Assembly: GCF_963662255.1 (NCBI RefSeq)
Contig: NC_085059.1
Span: 5,241,234 to 5,305,233 of the forward strand
Direction of reading: 5' to 3'
Origin: Cinclus cinclus
Lineage: Eukaryota > Chordata > Aves > Passeriformes > Cinclidae
DNA: 64,000 nt
A program made the translations under genes and the position numbers. Of the stretch, positions 1 through 13,647 are shown in pieces (position 1 is the first letter of the stretch; every line of letters begins with the position of its first letter). The notes below the pieces were generated by a model, which saw only the letters and a program-made list of their open reading frames with translations, was not told where the DNA came from and ran no database searches.

Positions 1-1059
1 TGTTTTCACATGGGAACTTGCAAAGTGCACATAGAAAGAAGTGACAAGCTAGCTTTAATTTAGCAGAGCAGGCCTGGTTTTATGAGGCTTTTCTTTTATA
101 ATTTCTTTAATTTCTTTACCTGTCTCCTGTCTACAATAATGCTTTACCAAAACAGTAGAGTTGTTTTTTTTGTTTTTTTTTTTTTTTTTGGAGGATACTT
201 GTGGAAGCAAAGGGGTTTGGGGCCCTCTGTTTAATGTCCTTTGTCCTCAGCTGCAGATCACTTTCTCCCACATGATTCCAGTAGTAGCTGCAAGCCAGGG
301 ACCACCTCTGGGATCACAGGGTGGCCCTTGGAGCTCTGACACAAAACTAAACCACCCCCCAGAACACAGAGTGACCAGTGAACCTGGGTTGTCATTTACA
401 CAAAGCAGTGAATTTTAGATTCTTGTTATCCCACGCACTCTTGTATCTTTATTTTATTTTAAAATACTTTTGCATTTTGACAAAACTGGACAGTGAAAAG
501 CTGTCTCTCTGTTGGATGATCCTTTGACATGCTCAGTGCTTTTGATCAACAGCTTGTAGATGCTCTGAAAGAAAAGAGACTTATAGAGAAAGAAGAGACT
601 CACAGAAAATAAAACATCCATTCTGTAAGCAGAGATCCAGAAAGAGTTTATTAATTGTTTAGGCAACAGACAGGTACTCATATCTGTATCATATTTTCTA
701 AAGGAGGGGACACACTGGCAAGGACAAACTGAAAACCAGTTTCAAGACAGATGCACAAACAGCATTCCTAGTGAAAAATTATAAAGTTACAAATTATAAA
801 CCCAGCACATTCAGCAGGTACCACTGAAAGTGCATGACAGCTAATTTATTTTCCCAAGACTTTATATCTGGATAGGTGAAGCACAGTCCTGATGTCATGA
901 TACTCCTACTGCCAGGTTCATACAGTTGGGAGGGGGAAAAAATGTACTTTTACATTAAAACCCCTGGATTGCATTAATGATGGGAAGAGCTAACAGGAAA
1001 CAGTCCGTAGCCCCTGAATATCTGTCATATATAAAACTATTACCACTTTTTTTGGTCAG
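1..1059. other. Non-coding, AT-rich, no gene seen
   Basis: The only structure seen is a T-rich run at 161-189. Short reading frames here have no recognisable similarity. Confidence 0.7.
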
Positions 1060-1330
1060 GCTTGACTAGATGAGACTTAGACGCTCCTTGGGATCACTTA
1101 AATGCAGTTTATTACCAGCAGCAAGTCGGTCCTTGCCCTGAGCTCTGCCCTGGGCGAGGCAGAGGCGGCGGGGTCGGATCCGGCTGCTGCAATTCCCACA
1201 TTTTCCCACCAGATAGCAGCCGCCACAAAGGAAAAACCCAGCGGAGAATCTGCAAGTCACGGGAAGGAGCCGGACCGGGAACACCCGGGGCTGGCTGAGG
1301 AAGGGATAAACCCCCCGAGAGAGGCAGGTC
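1060..1330 (-). mobile_element. CpG-dense LTR-like block, possible ERV LTR remnant
   Basis: A 270-base GC-rich block contains about a dozen CpGs within 1150-1320, in otherwise CpG-poor DNA. On the minus strand it carries GGTAATAAACTGCATTT (AATAAA at 1108-1113), typical of the poly(A) signal near the R/U5 region of avian retroviral LTRs. TG/CA termini and a target-site duplication could not be fixed, and the far side runs into the TCTA satellite. The alternative is a small unmethylated CpG island. No gag/pol/env coding sequence is nearby. Confidence 0.35.
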
Positions 1331-1340
1331 TCTTTATTTT

Positions 1341-1363
1341 ATCTCTCTATCTCTCTCTCTATC

Positions 1364-1420
<57 letters not shown>

Positions 1421-1468
1421 ATCATCTATCAATCATCTATCTATCATCTATCTAATCATCTATCTATC

Positions 1469-1509
<41 letters not shown>

Positions 1510-1590
1510 ATCATCTATCAATCATCTATCAATCATCTATCTAATCATCTATCAATCATCTATCAATCATCTATCTATCTATCATCTATC

Positions 1591-1631
<41 letters not shown>

Positions 1632-1679
1632 ATCATCTATCAATCATCTATCTATCATCTATCTAATCATCTATCTATC

Positions 1680-1712
<33 letters not shown>

Positions 1713-1791
1713 ATCATCTATCTATCTATCTATCTATCTATCTAATCATCTATCAATCATCTATCAATCATCTATCTATCTATCATCTATC

Positions 1792-1822
<31 letters not shown>

Positions 1823-1860
1823 AAATCATCTATCAATCATCTATCTATCATCTATCTATC

Positions 1861-1897
<37 letters not shown>

Positions 1898-2189
1898 ATC
1901 ATCTATCAATCATCTATCTATCATCTATCTAATCATCTATCTGTCTATCTATCTATCTATCAAATCATCTATCAATCATCTATCATCTATCAATCATCTA
2001 TCTATCTATCATCTATCTATCTATCTATCATCTATCTATCTATCTATCTATCTATCTAATCATCTATCAATCATCTATCATCTATCTAATCATCTATCTA
2101 TCATCTATCTATCTATCTAATCATCTATCAATCATCTATCTATCTATCATCTATCTATCATCTATCTATCTATCTATCATCTATCTATC

Positions 2190-2226
<37 letters not shown>

Positions 2227-2273
2227 ATCATCTATCAATCTTCTATCTATCATCTATCTATCTATCATCTATC

Positions 2274-2308
<35 letters not shown>

Positions 2309-2350
2309 ATCTATCTATCTATCTATCATCTATCTAATCATCTATCAATC

Positions 2351-2381
<31 letters not shown>

Positions 2382-2424
2382 ATCTATCTATCTCTATCAT
2401 CTTTCATCTTTCATTTATAGATCT
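1341..2424. repeat. Long TCTA/ATCA tetranucleotide satellite (about 1.08 kb)
   Basis: It is an almost unbroken array of TCTA units punctuated by AATCATCTATCA variants. The variants form two recurring blocks. Block A (AATCATCTATCAATC, then CTATCTATCATC and CTAATC) starts near 1420, 1631 and 1897. Block B (three ATCATCTATCA-type units in a row) starts near 1542 and 1742. The order A-B-A-B-A gives a higher-order period of about 200-265 bases. Reading frames over it (leucine/serine/isoleucine repeats) are artefacts. Confidence 0.97.
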
Positions 2425-2510
2425 ACCTATCCATGCATCCATCCCCTCATCCATTTATTTATCTGCCTACCCATCCATTCATCTGTTATCCACCCATCCG
2501 TCACCATCCT
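2425..2510. repeat. Degenerate CATC/CCAT tail of the satellite
   Basis: Diverged tetranucleotide sequence (CCATGCATCCATCCCCTCAT and similar) continues the periodicity of the array with many substitutions. This suggests an older, decaying edge. Confidence 0.8.
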
Positions 2511-5500
2511 CGTCCCCAGGATCTGGCTTCTGTCGTGCTGCTCGCTGCCCTGGGGGAAGGAGCACACGCTCGCATCCAGGGAAACCATCTCGGCTCGAGG
2601 GAACCAGGCTCAAAGCAAGAGGCTGGGGAGAAGGGGGAGATGCGGGGTCACGAGTGAAGCACTGGGATTGAGAGGGGGGAATCCAGAATGTTGGACTGAG
2701 CAGGGTTTGGGAGGGGATGTAGGTCATGGAGCAACCACGGGGATCGGTTTATCCCTTGGGGTTTCTGCCCTTGCCACTGAACAAAAACGAAATTGCAGCA
2801 GTATCGAGCAGTGTGCTGCTTTCTCCCAGCACTGGGGCTGCAGGGCAAGTGAGGACAGCAGCCAGCTTAAATCCTGGGAATCTGGGATTCGTGTAGGACA
2901 CACCAGCAGCTAAATAATCTCCTCACTTGCTTCCCTGTCAAGCCAGGGTCTCTAATGCAGGAAGTACTTGTACCACTTAAAACATGCTTAAAGAATTGTG
3001 TCCACATTCATTACATGCTTATCTTCTCTTTTAATCTTTACAGAAGATCAAGAAGGGGGTCATAGGCACCTCTGCAGAGAGGCAGCTGTCAGGAATACAC
3101 AAATAGAATATTTCTCATCACGTGTTTCAGTTTAAAGTAAAACTCCCAGGTTGGTCCATGTCTGATTCAGTGATTTAAAATACATTTTGAGAAGTAAGCA
3201 TATCCCACACTACTGTAAATCTCCCATTTATACCTTAGGGATTTAAGCAAAATAGCTTGTCTCCTTTTTATTTCTTCTAAAAGTGACACCTCTGGTTATA
3301 TGATGATAGGAACTTCAGCACAGGACTGGAGACATTCTTAGCCTTCCACTCAAAACATGCATTACGCTCATTAGCAAGTGGTGGTTAACAACTGAATAAA
3401 TGTTTCTTTTCTTCCTCACTGTTTTCTTTCATCTACTTAATTCTATTCCTTGATGTAGTAATCAAGGTAGATAAAGAAAGAAATACTCAAAAAAAAAAAG
3501 CACCTCTAAATCCAGTACAAAGTCATAGGTGATTATGAGAGAGGTTAACAATTACTATGGGCTGCCTGGGAGAATAAATCCCTTAAACTGAATTTTTTAA
3601 TCCCAAAATGTGTGCCAAATACAGGAACATCTGCCAATCTAAGGTACTGAATAAAGAGACAGGAGCAGAAAAATGCTCACTGCAGTGCTGCTCAGTAGAT
3701 GGAGTATGAGTTATTTACATTAAAATGCTAAACTGAGTGACTCCCACTTCCTACTAAATGCACATAAAAAGGCATCAGAGAATCTATTTGGCAAAACCTT
3801 TAAGGTGAAAAGAATAAACCAGTGTTCTTGCCTTGTACTCAATCTTTACTTATTTATGCATGTGGCTCACAAGTAGAACACCAGAAAAATCATGACAGAT
3901 GTTGAATTGCACAGATAATTGAGGTCCAGTTCAGACCACCAGACACAGCTAAAATTTTCTTAGAGGCACTCTTGCCTAAAGGTGGACTACAACAGCAACA
4001 GCAGCAACAACAAAAGCAAATATGATAATAGTGCTTTTATTTATGTAGTTTTCAGGATGATGGCTCAGATGCTCAGCAGCTTTGGAACAGTGGGAAACAG
4101 CTGGCTGAAAACACAAAGAAATTTCCACAAAGAAATGTCCAAACTGGTCTAGGGTGTTGCGAGGGGGAAAACCAGTGAGGCCTGGTACCAACAGTAAGAG
4201 GTGGACTAAAGGAATATCTGTAATGTGATAAGACTGAGAATCTTCTTTAATTTCACACCACCAATAGCCAAAAAATAGGTTTGTTTGTAGTTGATGGGAG
4301 AAGAAATTCTGAGAGATAATCACACAAATCTAGTAATACTGACAGCCTCTGTTCAACAACTTCTGATTTACACTGCCTTCAAGAACAGATAAATATTTTA
4401 AGAAAGAGATACCATCTTCTGAAACACTTTCCTGCTTTCTGCTCTTACATAGAAGCTATCCATCTGCTGTCAGCTCGGTAATTTGAAATCTAGTTGTAAC
4501 ATTAGCACAATGCACACGCTGTGTATGGCACATGGGAGCAGCCACCACGATGCTGGACATAAATTTTTGTCAGAGATCCATGACCCCATCACAGAGGTCA
4601 ATAGCAGTAAGCACAACCCACTTAAAGAATTCCTGAATGGAAGATGCATCACGTAATGCAGTCCCCTGCGTGTGTTGCAGGATATTTATAAAGTTTCTAA
4701 AGCTTTGCAGAGAGCTTTGTTTTGTATTAAGATAACGATTAAGAGGTATAATGAAGTGTTGTGCAGCAGAGAGAGCACATCATCAATGCCAGATAACAGC
4801 CAAAGGACCCTCAAGACAAATAAGAAGGAAATGCAAATTATCATCAGAACTGTTTTATCAAAGGTGAATCAATCAAACCCCTAAAACTTCCCCTGGGAAT
4901 AAACTTCTGAGCTGACAGCAAATGGTAAAATCAGAAAAACTTTGCCCGACTGCCCAAGAATAGCACCTAACAAAAGCAGCCTCTAAGATGGTGTAACTAC
5001 CAATCCACCTGAATACCCAAATAAAAAAGACTCAATATGAATGGTCAAATGTTTTTCTTCCAAAAGCCAAAGCATGCTCTAACAAAAGGTCTTCATGCAT
5101 CGCTTGAAGTTTCACATCAAATTAGAGGGAGGGAGAGATGAGAAGCAATGTTTCCCATTGGACAGGCATTTGCACTCGCCTCTGAAATAAAAATGTGTGA
5201 GGTTATAGACAGTAAAATCCCTCAGAAAGGGATTCCCCTGTCAGTTAGTGACATGGTGAGAGACATTGAGGACACTTCAGAGGGCTGCAGGTGCTGGTTT
5301 CTTGGCCCAGGGGAACAAATTCCTAAGCCTATTCTGAAGCTTTAAGAATTAATATTGCAAATTTCCCTATAGGAATATGTATACTCTAATTACATATTCT
5401 CTAATCATAAGGGACTATATATAAATATATATGCATAAGATTTTTCTTCTTTTGTTCAGAGAAACTGGAAATAGATTTTTTTTTTAATGAGGTGCAAATT

Positions 5501-6201
5501 TCCTAAATTCTTAGAACACTTTATTTTCTTAGGATTTGAAAAGAAACAAAAAGTACACAAATGTTCTTGTTACTTGTGTTACCTGAATGAGCAGAAAAGT
5601 TAAGATGGTAATAAATTATTTTTAAAAATGTCATAGAAGCATGTCAGTTTATACATGATATTTTAGTGGTTGGGCCCAAAATTATCATCATTTTTTGGAA
5701 AAAGATGCGTGAAAATAGCAAGAAAGCCATGCTGGCAATGGCCACGTATTTCAGAGGAAAAGCACCTCTTACTGTGGGTTCTTTCCCTTTTTGCTCCGTG
5801 GAATGTTTATCTGTTATTTTCAATTATTCACGAGGTACCTGAGATCAGCCTGACCTTGCCTCTGCTGCTCTTGTCCTGCCAGTGCCTTGGAGATTTCCTG
5901 GCTCTTGTCATGGATCCCCATAATCCTTACTCAGAGATCCAGAGATAAATTCACCTGCTCTGCTCCTGCCTTTTTACCAGTGCTGGAAGGTCCTCTGTTC
6001 CAAGTATTATGGGATTACATCATCAGAATCAGATTTCTGGAGCAGATTCTGCATAGAAAACTTGCAGTCCTCCGTGCATGTTCCAGCTGCTGTTGTGTGT
6101 GGTACAGACTCTCAGCCAGTAGACAAATAATAATAATTAAACAGATCAGGTTCATTTATCTCTTCATTTATTTATTATTTAGCTGTTTGTTTAGTTATTA
6201 T
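2511..6201. other. Non-coding, no gene seen
   Basis: AT-rich DNA without recognised interspersed repeats or coding exons. A short CAA/CAG-rich tract lies at about 3986-4016. Confidence 0.65.
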
Positions 6202-6347
6202 CTGGATGCTCCATCCCTGAAAGTGTTTAAGGCCAGGTTGGATGGAGCTCTGAGCAACCTGGACTGGTGGAAGGTGTCCCTCTGTGGCAGGGAGTTGGAA
6301 CAAGATCATCTTTAATGATCTTCAAACCCAGGCCATTCTGTGATTTC
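6202..6347 (+). mobile_element. CR1 LINE 3'-end fragment
   Basis: Boxes typical of the avian CR1 3' end occur in order: CATCCCTGAAAGTGTTTAAG, GGCCAGGTTGGATGG, GAGCAACCTGG, GGAAGGTGTCCCT, and CCATTCTGTGATT at the terminus. It is 5'-truncated and lacks the reverse transcriptase. Confidence 0.92.
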
Positions 6348-9300
6348 CAAAACACAGCTGTTGGACTTGAACACAAAGGCAAATGTCACAGTCAAGTGTC
6401 ACAAGCAAGGGGAAAGAAGTGCTTCAGCCATCAGGAAGCAAAACAAACCCCCAGTTCCTACTGCATCATATCTTATTTTGTTGTAGATATTCCTCTCGTT
6501 GTGTGGCAACAGCTTAAACTCATCACAAGCCTAATGAGGAGAGTGCAGCTTAATGGAAAGCAGATTATGTCAAAGGGATTTGATATCTTTCTCTGACAAG
6601 ATTACAAATAGGAATCATAATGGAGACGATATTGCTGATATAATATAATCAGACTTTTCTAGATTTCTGGCTTTGTGCCTCTAACATTCAGATAAAAAAA
6701 CCTAAAAACAAGAGCACCATGAAAAATCAGAATGGCACATGCTAAATCAAATGGAATTTGTCAAGTTGGTAGTCTCATTGCAATTAATGTGAATGCATCA
6801 AATAATTGCAATGAGACTTGTAATGTCCTATAAATAGTGATTTATTCTATATATAATATTTTCCCAATGATACAGAGACATAATGGCATTTGTTCCTGGA
6901 AAGTTTTCAGATTACATAAACATTGAGACATGAAAATCAAGAAGGCCCCGTGAGCAGATGAGAGAGCTGTGAAATGTTTGGCATGGCACACCAAGGCATT
7001 TTTAATACAGTAAATCCCAGTGTTATTCCTACAGGAACAAAGAAAAGTTACATGTAGAGACCTGGCTCTGGACAGACTGGTAGGCAACCTCTTGAACAGC
7101 ACTGGGATGGATGACAAAATACGTGATAACAGAAGAGCACTGAAGAGGAAAAGAGAATTTCTTTGTAGCTACTGTGACTCAGCTACCACTGTGGCCTTTG
7201 AAATTGTTGCTGGTTCTCAGAGGAGAAGTCAGAGCAATAACAGGTCAGGAGAACAGGACAGAGACTTGAGGAATTGCAGTCTCTGCTGGGAATTTACAGG
7301 TGGTTTGGCCAGAGTCTGATAAACAGAAATCTATTAGGTGGCTCTTTAACCCAGCAAGGGCATCTGACACATCCCTGTCATTATCCAGCAGTTTAAAGAA
7401 ATGAAAAGGGAAATAAACCCCAATTTATAACACCTAAAGGACACGGTCAAGGCATGTGCTGTGTTACCTCACATCTGATACCTCTAAATTAGTAGGTGGG
7501 GTCTTTTTAAAGGTGGTTTACATTCTGTGAGGGGTCAGGTATGCACAGAGCAGGTTGGATGATCACAAAACACATCGTGTATCTGTGAAATGCAAACATT
7601 GGAGCTAACATGCTCCAGGTCAAACATGACTTCTGTATTTAGCCTTTCCATCTTTGATTCCTGAGTTCCAGATAATTGTTAGCTTTCAAAAATCATCTGA
7701 TCTATTAATTAACCTCAGAGTGTCCAGAAAATACATTTTAAAGCAATAGAATGAATCAAATTTAGCTTTTACTCTGCTTTGTGCCCTTAGTAGTGATAGA
7801 GAACTGGAGGTTTTCTCACAAGTTACTGGAACAGCAAAGTTAAGAAAAAGTTTAAATTTCATACCTTTGGAAACACAAAGCAGTCCCTTTCCTTCTGCTC
7901 AAGACATATGTGAGCATCAGATGCTGCTTCCTGTGAGTCCATTTCCCACAGGATTCTTTCAAATGACAGACTGATCTCCGTGCCACCCCTCGGGGTCTGC
8001 ACACGTGTGTATTAAGTTGAATAAACTGGTGTGGTTTTCTTTTTATTCTGTTTGCTATACACTTGTTCTATTTCTACACAATTATTCTATACATCTATTT
8101 TGGAAATGCCTCTTATCAATTCCAATTATCCCCTGAAATGTAGATATAAATATAGCTGATCCTTCAGCTATTGGTTCTGCTCTTTATTTTCCCCTTTGAG
8201 ATCTGTAGAGCCAGTTCTGCTCTGCCTTTCCAGTATCACAAATATGAACTGAAGTGTTAATGAAGATGCATTTGCAGTGCCAGATGTTGGCCTCAGCAAT
8301 GGCTGTACCCAGCTCCTGGCCTCCCTGCCATTGTATATTCTGAAATTATGATCTTTTAGGAGATGAAAATGGATGGGAAGTGTTATGTATTATCTTCCTC
8401 TGGCACTTTAACCAAATATGGATTTCCCGATCAGAGAAAACTTTCTTGCTTATATTAGGAACATGCTTGATCTGTGTTCAGGCAGTAAACAAGGGATTCT
8501 TAAACCCTGCATTTACAGCCTGGAAGAATCCATCTTCCAAACTCTCTATTGTAAAATCCCTCTGTTTCTGAAAAGGCAAGAGTACAACACAGTGGCTGCT
8601 TCACAGTTCCAGCATGGCCTGATAGAATCTAATAGCTTAAATTAATTATATTTGCAGCTGAAATGTTCCAGAAGGTGTTAAAGAGCAGGCAGTGAAGGTA
8701 GGAGACCTCTGGAGATGAAGCTGGAAAAGAGAATATTTCAGGCAGAAATGCTGTTTGAGAAATCCCCAGAGTGGTTCACAAGCAGAATGTGAGGCAAAAC
8801 CAGCATCCCTCGGGAAATACTTCCTTCATAAAGCTTTTAAAATCACATTTATTGAGCTGAAAGGCACTCTGAGATAACTCAGAATGGGGAAATACCTCAC
8901 TAAAGATAGACACACTTCAAATGGTGGTAGTTACTACTTGGAATTTCAGCTGTTCATCCAAATCCTGCGCTTGTGCCTATCTAGATCTATAAGGCATGAG
9001 CTCCAGAGCGTGATTTCTGGGTAAATTCTTCTACCATAACATAACTACCTCTGCAAATAATTATTGTTTTCTTTCTAGTCTAAAGGAAATGCAAATTATT
9101 AAGCCGCTTTTCAGCATCATATAAAATCCATATGTTTGTTATTTTTAGTTAAGGCAACACAATTATTTATTGTGCCAGCTCTGTTAATATTGATTTTGGG
9201 AAGCATTTTTGTTTATCTCTGAAATAACACATTAACATTACATAATATAATAATATGATATAATTATATAATCTTCTTATCTCATAAATATCCTGAAAAG

Positions 9301-11464
9301 CAGCATCTGCTCTGGGCTGTCACCATGATTTTAGCTGGTGTAATCTAAGGTAAAAGGCAATGTACTCTGCAAGTCACTTGTGTACTTTGGCAATTTTTTA
9401 CATCACTGCTTGCTGCTTTCTTTTTTTTTTGGCTATTTTTTTATGCCATCTACTATAAATTAAAAATACAAGGAGTTCAAACACACTCCTGTATCTCTGT
9501 ACTCTAGTACAATGATTTTTCCAGAAAGCTTCCTATTTTCTAAACAGCAGTCATGAAGCTTTTGTTATACTTTTAATTAACTCCAGCTCCTAGGTCCACG
9601 TGTAATTCCAGCTGATTTGTATTCTCTCTGTTTCTATAATATCCGGATGGCCACATCACACAGGAGAGCTCAAATGCAACATGTTCATAAACTGAGCCAG
9701 ACCAAAGAAATATTATCGACTGATGAAAGTCTTAAAGGAAATTAAATGTGAGGCAAGAGAGTTTAAAATGCACAGCTTAGGGAGAAAGAGATGAGAAAGT
9801 GAGATATAAATCTACAAAAATCAAAAGTGTGCCAACACTGAAGCAAGAAGCAGCAGAGGCACAGGGGTACAGAACTAAGCTTGTGCACGGAGTGACTTAG
9901 AGGAAAATGTAAACTGAATGCTAAGGAGCTGTTGGGGTTTATTTACATATAGATCCCTGCAAGTCCAAACACAATCTCCATATAAAAGCACATTCTAAAA
10001 TTGATTATAGTCTTTTTTTTTCTTTTCTTGGTGAATATTCTGGAGTGAAATAGAGACCATGAAAGAAAACAATCAATCTTCTTGACCTACTTGATCATTT
10101 CCCTTCTAATACCTTTTCTCCAGCTATGTGTTATGTTACAGAAATCTAAAATTTACAGGAAAGCACCTACAATTTAAAAGGAATTCATGCAATTACTGAA
10201 ACAAATAAACATACTTAATATTAAAATCCTAGGCTTAAATTATCCAGCTGCACACAGACAAGGAAAGGCATCATTAAAAATTATGAATTTTTATCTCTGC
10301 CTTACAGTTGTGCCTTGTATAGGGGTCTGTAGTGAAATGTTCATCATAATGCAAAGGAAGTTTACGTGCCCACCTTGTTTTTATCACCAGCAAGCCCATA
10401 ATAGCTTTGAACAAGTTTGTTTTTGACCAGGGTTGAATAAGGTTTTGACAAAGAGCACGTGGCCCGTGACTGCTCAGAAGTAATCACCATATCAGCATAA
10501 CTGGCAGCGGAATTTCAGCCACGTGAGAAACCAGGACACCCATGGGAATTACTGAAAAGATGGAATCATTAAAACAAGCCACTTTACCCAGGAACAGCTG
10601 TTATTATTTTAGAAAACAAAACTTGCTGAAGGGAACCGGAATCTTGCCAGATCTGGTACTTAAAAAGAAAAGAAAAAAAAGAAGATAATAAAAGAAAAAA
10701 TTAGAGCATTTGAAGATTAAGCACTGTGCAAAACGAGAAAACCTCCTTTGCAGCATCCTGAGGCAAGTACCAAAAAATGGGCCAATATTAGCATATGTAT
10801 TCAGCACACTTCTGGAAGCAAGGATGTGTTTAGAAAGATTCATGTGTAATACCTGTCTTTTGTGCCAGAGGAAAATACAAGATGAAAAAATGCAGGGAGG
10901 GTAACAGAGGACACCATTAAGGCGAGATGGAGCAGGCCAGCTGGACTGTTATGATTTAATTAAGGAGAGTTTCACTCAGTGGGATTCACACATGGGAGAG
11001 TCCTCCTATCAAATCTGACAGAATTTTTCACAGCGGTAACATATCACAGGGGGAAGCTGTGGACATAAAACCAATTTGACACTGTACTGCACACTGTTAA
11101 ATTAGAAAGTTAATGATTAGGGTACATGCAGCATGAAAAGCTTGTAAAAGGAAAGAGCTGACTTTGAAAACTAATACATGAACTAAAAAGATACAGTGTA
11201 GACAACATTTTAATTCATTCAGCTTCATCAAATTACATGTAGCAGCCTTGTCCTAATATCTTTTGGTCAACTAAGCATAGGGGCATAATACACCACTTCC
11301 AGCAAAACATGAATTCCCATCTCCTACCTAAAAATCCATGAATTGTCTATTATCTAAATGTGATGAGCTCTTTCTTGGATTCCAGTCTTGTCTTCTTGTC
11401 CCAGCAGCTCACTGTCAAGCACCTTTATCAAGAACTGGGGTTTTTTTCTTAATTCTCAGAGCCA
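6348..11464. other. Non-coding, no gene seen (contains one inverted repeat)
   Basis: Over 5 kb of AT-rich DNA has no recognised interspersed repeat and no exon. The notable structure is the inverted repeat at 6771-6818. Short T-runs occur at 9420-9430 and 10013-10022. Confidence 0.6.
6771..6818. repeat. Perfect 16-bp inverted repeat with 16-nt loop
   Basis: AGTCTCATTGCAATTA (6771-6786) and its exact reverse complement TAATTGCAATGAGACT (6803-6818) flank a 16-nt spacer. Pairing does not extend usefully outward. It could form a hairpin or be a paired homeodomain-type binding site, since each arm contains a TAATTGCAAT core. Confidence 0.9.
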
Positions 11465-12830
11465 AAGAATTATTGAGGTTAGAATGTACCCTCTGGTACA
11501 TCACAAGCACTCCCTCCACCCCCCAAATCCTGGCTAAGTTAGAGCAGGTTGTTTAGGTTCTCAGCCAGCTGAGTTTTGAATACATCCAGGAATTGAGTTG
11601 ACCTGAGGTCAACTTCCATCAGAGCATGAAAGCTTTTTCCTTATGTTTAGGCCCAAATTTAGTGTATTTCCATTCCTGCCTACTGTCCTGTCTGCTTGCT
11701 TTATTCCCCCTTCGCTACCCTCCCAGCTACTTGATTGATTTTTAATTCCCCTCTGATTCCTCCCTTCTCTGGGGTAAGCCCTACCAGCACTCTGAGCATC
11801 TCCTTTTAACTCCAGTAGAACTTCCTGCCTCTAGTCACAATCCTTTAAGTCTGGCAGTTTACCTGGCTCTCAGCTCATTTCAGTATCCACTTATCTAGGC
11901 TGTAATCCATCCATTTGTCTGTGGGAGTCTTACAGGAGTCAGCCCTGAAAGCCTTACTCCTGTCAGGATAAACAAAATCCACCGTACTTCCCTCATCCAG
12001 TGATCTAGTTGTGAGTGTAGAAAGACATCAGGTTGATCAAACAGGATTTCCCCTTCATAAAATCATCCTTACTGCTCACAAGTCCTTCATATGGTTCAGA
12101 ATGGCTTACAGGGATATTTGCTCTGCATCCTCCCAGGGACTGAGGTGAATCTAATGAGCTCTGGTCCTGTAGATCCTCCTTCTTACCACCTTGCACTTTG
12201 TCACCACCTCCCTCATATTATTCAGCAGTGGAGCCTCAGTTTGTCTTCCTCTTGCTGCCAGCACATGTTGGTTTTCATGACATTCATTACATTCAGCTCC
12301 AGCTGAGCTTTGGCTTCCTTGTCCTATTGAACAGCTTCTCTGCATTCCTGTGGGGTCACTTGTTCCTTCTTTCACCTTCTGTATACTTATTTTTTATATT
12401 AGAGTTGAGCCAGGAGCTCTTTGATCATCCTTACAGGTTTTCTGCCACTCTCATCTGATTTTCTGTACATTCTGGAGCTTGGAAAATGTAAAACCTTGAA
12501 ATCTTCAGAACTCCTTTCCAGAACCATCTTCTACATGTTTTTTTATTTCAGTTGTTCCTAAACAGGCCAAAGCCCACTCTGCTGAAACCTGGGAGGCTAC
12601 TCTGGGGTTCAGAGGCTGCTTTCTGCCCTGTTCCCTCCTCCCAAAATCCTTCCCTCCACTGCATGATCCCTAAATGCAAGGCTGACCCAGCCTTCATGCT
12701 CCAGACCAGTTTTCCTTGTCTATAAGCATCAGGTCCAGCAAAGAATTTCTCTCCTTGATTCCTCAGTCCCCCATATCAGGGAGCTACCATTAGGGCAATC
12801 CAAAAACTTCCTGGCTTACTTTTTCAGCAG
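11465..12830 (-). mobile_element. Old CR1-type LINE fragment, antisense (about 1.4 kb)
   Basis: Successive segments resemble, in order, long dispersed avian repeats I associate with CR1 in antisense: GAATTATTGAGGTTAGAATG at the edge, then CATCAGGTTGATCAAACAGG, then TTCACCTTCTGTATACTTAT, then CATCAGGTCCAGCAAAGAAT. Divergence is high and all frames are interrupted. The far-5' part may belong to a different repeat family. Confidence 0.6.
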
Positions 12831-12833
12831 ATA

Positions 12834-12970
12834 TCACAGAATGGTTTGGTTTGGAAGGGACCATGGGACACCTTCCACAAGACCAGTGGACCAGAGACCA
12901 ATTTAATCTGGTCTTGAACAGTCCCAGGGATGAGGAGTCCACAGCTTTTCTGGACCCAGAAAATGATTTT
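12834..12970 (-). mobile_element. CR1 LINE 3'-end fragment with internal deletion
   Basis: It starts with the reverse-complemented CR1 terminus (CACAGAATGGTTTGGTTTGG AAGGGACC). It then jumps to GGGACACCTTCCACAAGACC, so about 40 bases of the usual 3' region are missing. A TCTTGAACAGTCCCAGGGATG segment follows. Confidence 0.85.
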
Positions 12971-13647
12971 AGAAGAACACGAAGTCATTGCTTGCTGAAA
13001 AAAAATTTAGACAATGGTCCTAAGCTCCCTGCTTGGCTAAGAATGAAAAGTTTGGTGATTTTGGCCTTGAAATTGTACTTAGCTAAGGCTGAAGTTATTT
13101 GTGCAAGTACACAATGTTTCTGGATAAAAGTTTAGGGTTGAAGGCAGTCACTAGATAATATCGCAAAAATAACAAAGAATGGTAAAGTTAAAGAATGACT
13201 CATTTATTTTACCCAGTAATGTTTACAGCAATGTAATCTGTTACAAAGATCACTCTAAAATAGCCTAATATTTGGAAGGAAATTAAATGCAGGCTTTGAC
13301 AGTTATCTGTTCTGAAGATCAGAACTGGGGCCACACATATTGATTCTCTGTAATAACATTCAGTTTGCAGACTCTCAGGACTCTCAGTTTGGCAGCAAGA
13401 AAGCAACACATTTATCACTGTCGGGCTGATATTGCAGTTATTTCATAGACAAAAGGAAAAAAAGATAAGAAGATGGTGAGCTTCTTACCAATAAAATGCA
13501 ATAACATACCTAAGTTAAGTAATGTCTGGGAAGTTGAGTCCTGTGTTTTCATAGACATTGCATTGCATTTTATAAGCCACACTCTGGTGTGGTGTTCAGC
13601 CAGACCCTTTGCAGAATGCATGTGTGAGAGCTGCATCACATCCCTGC

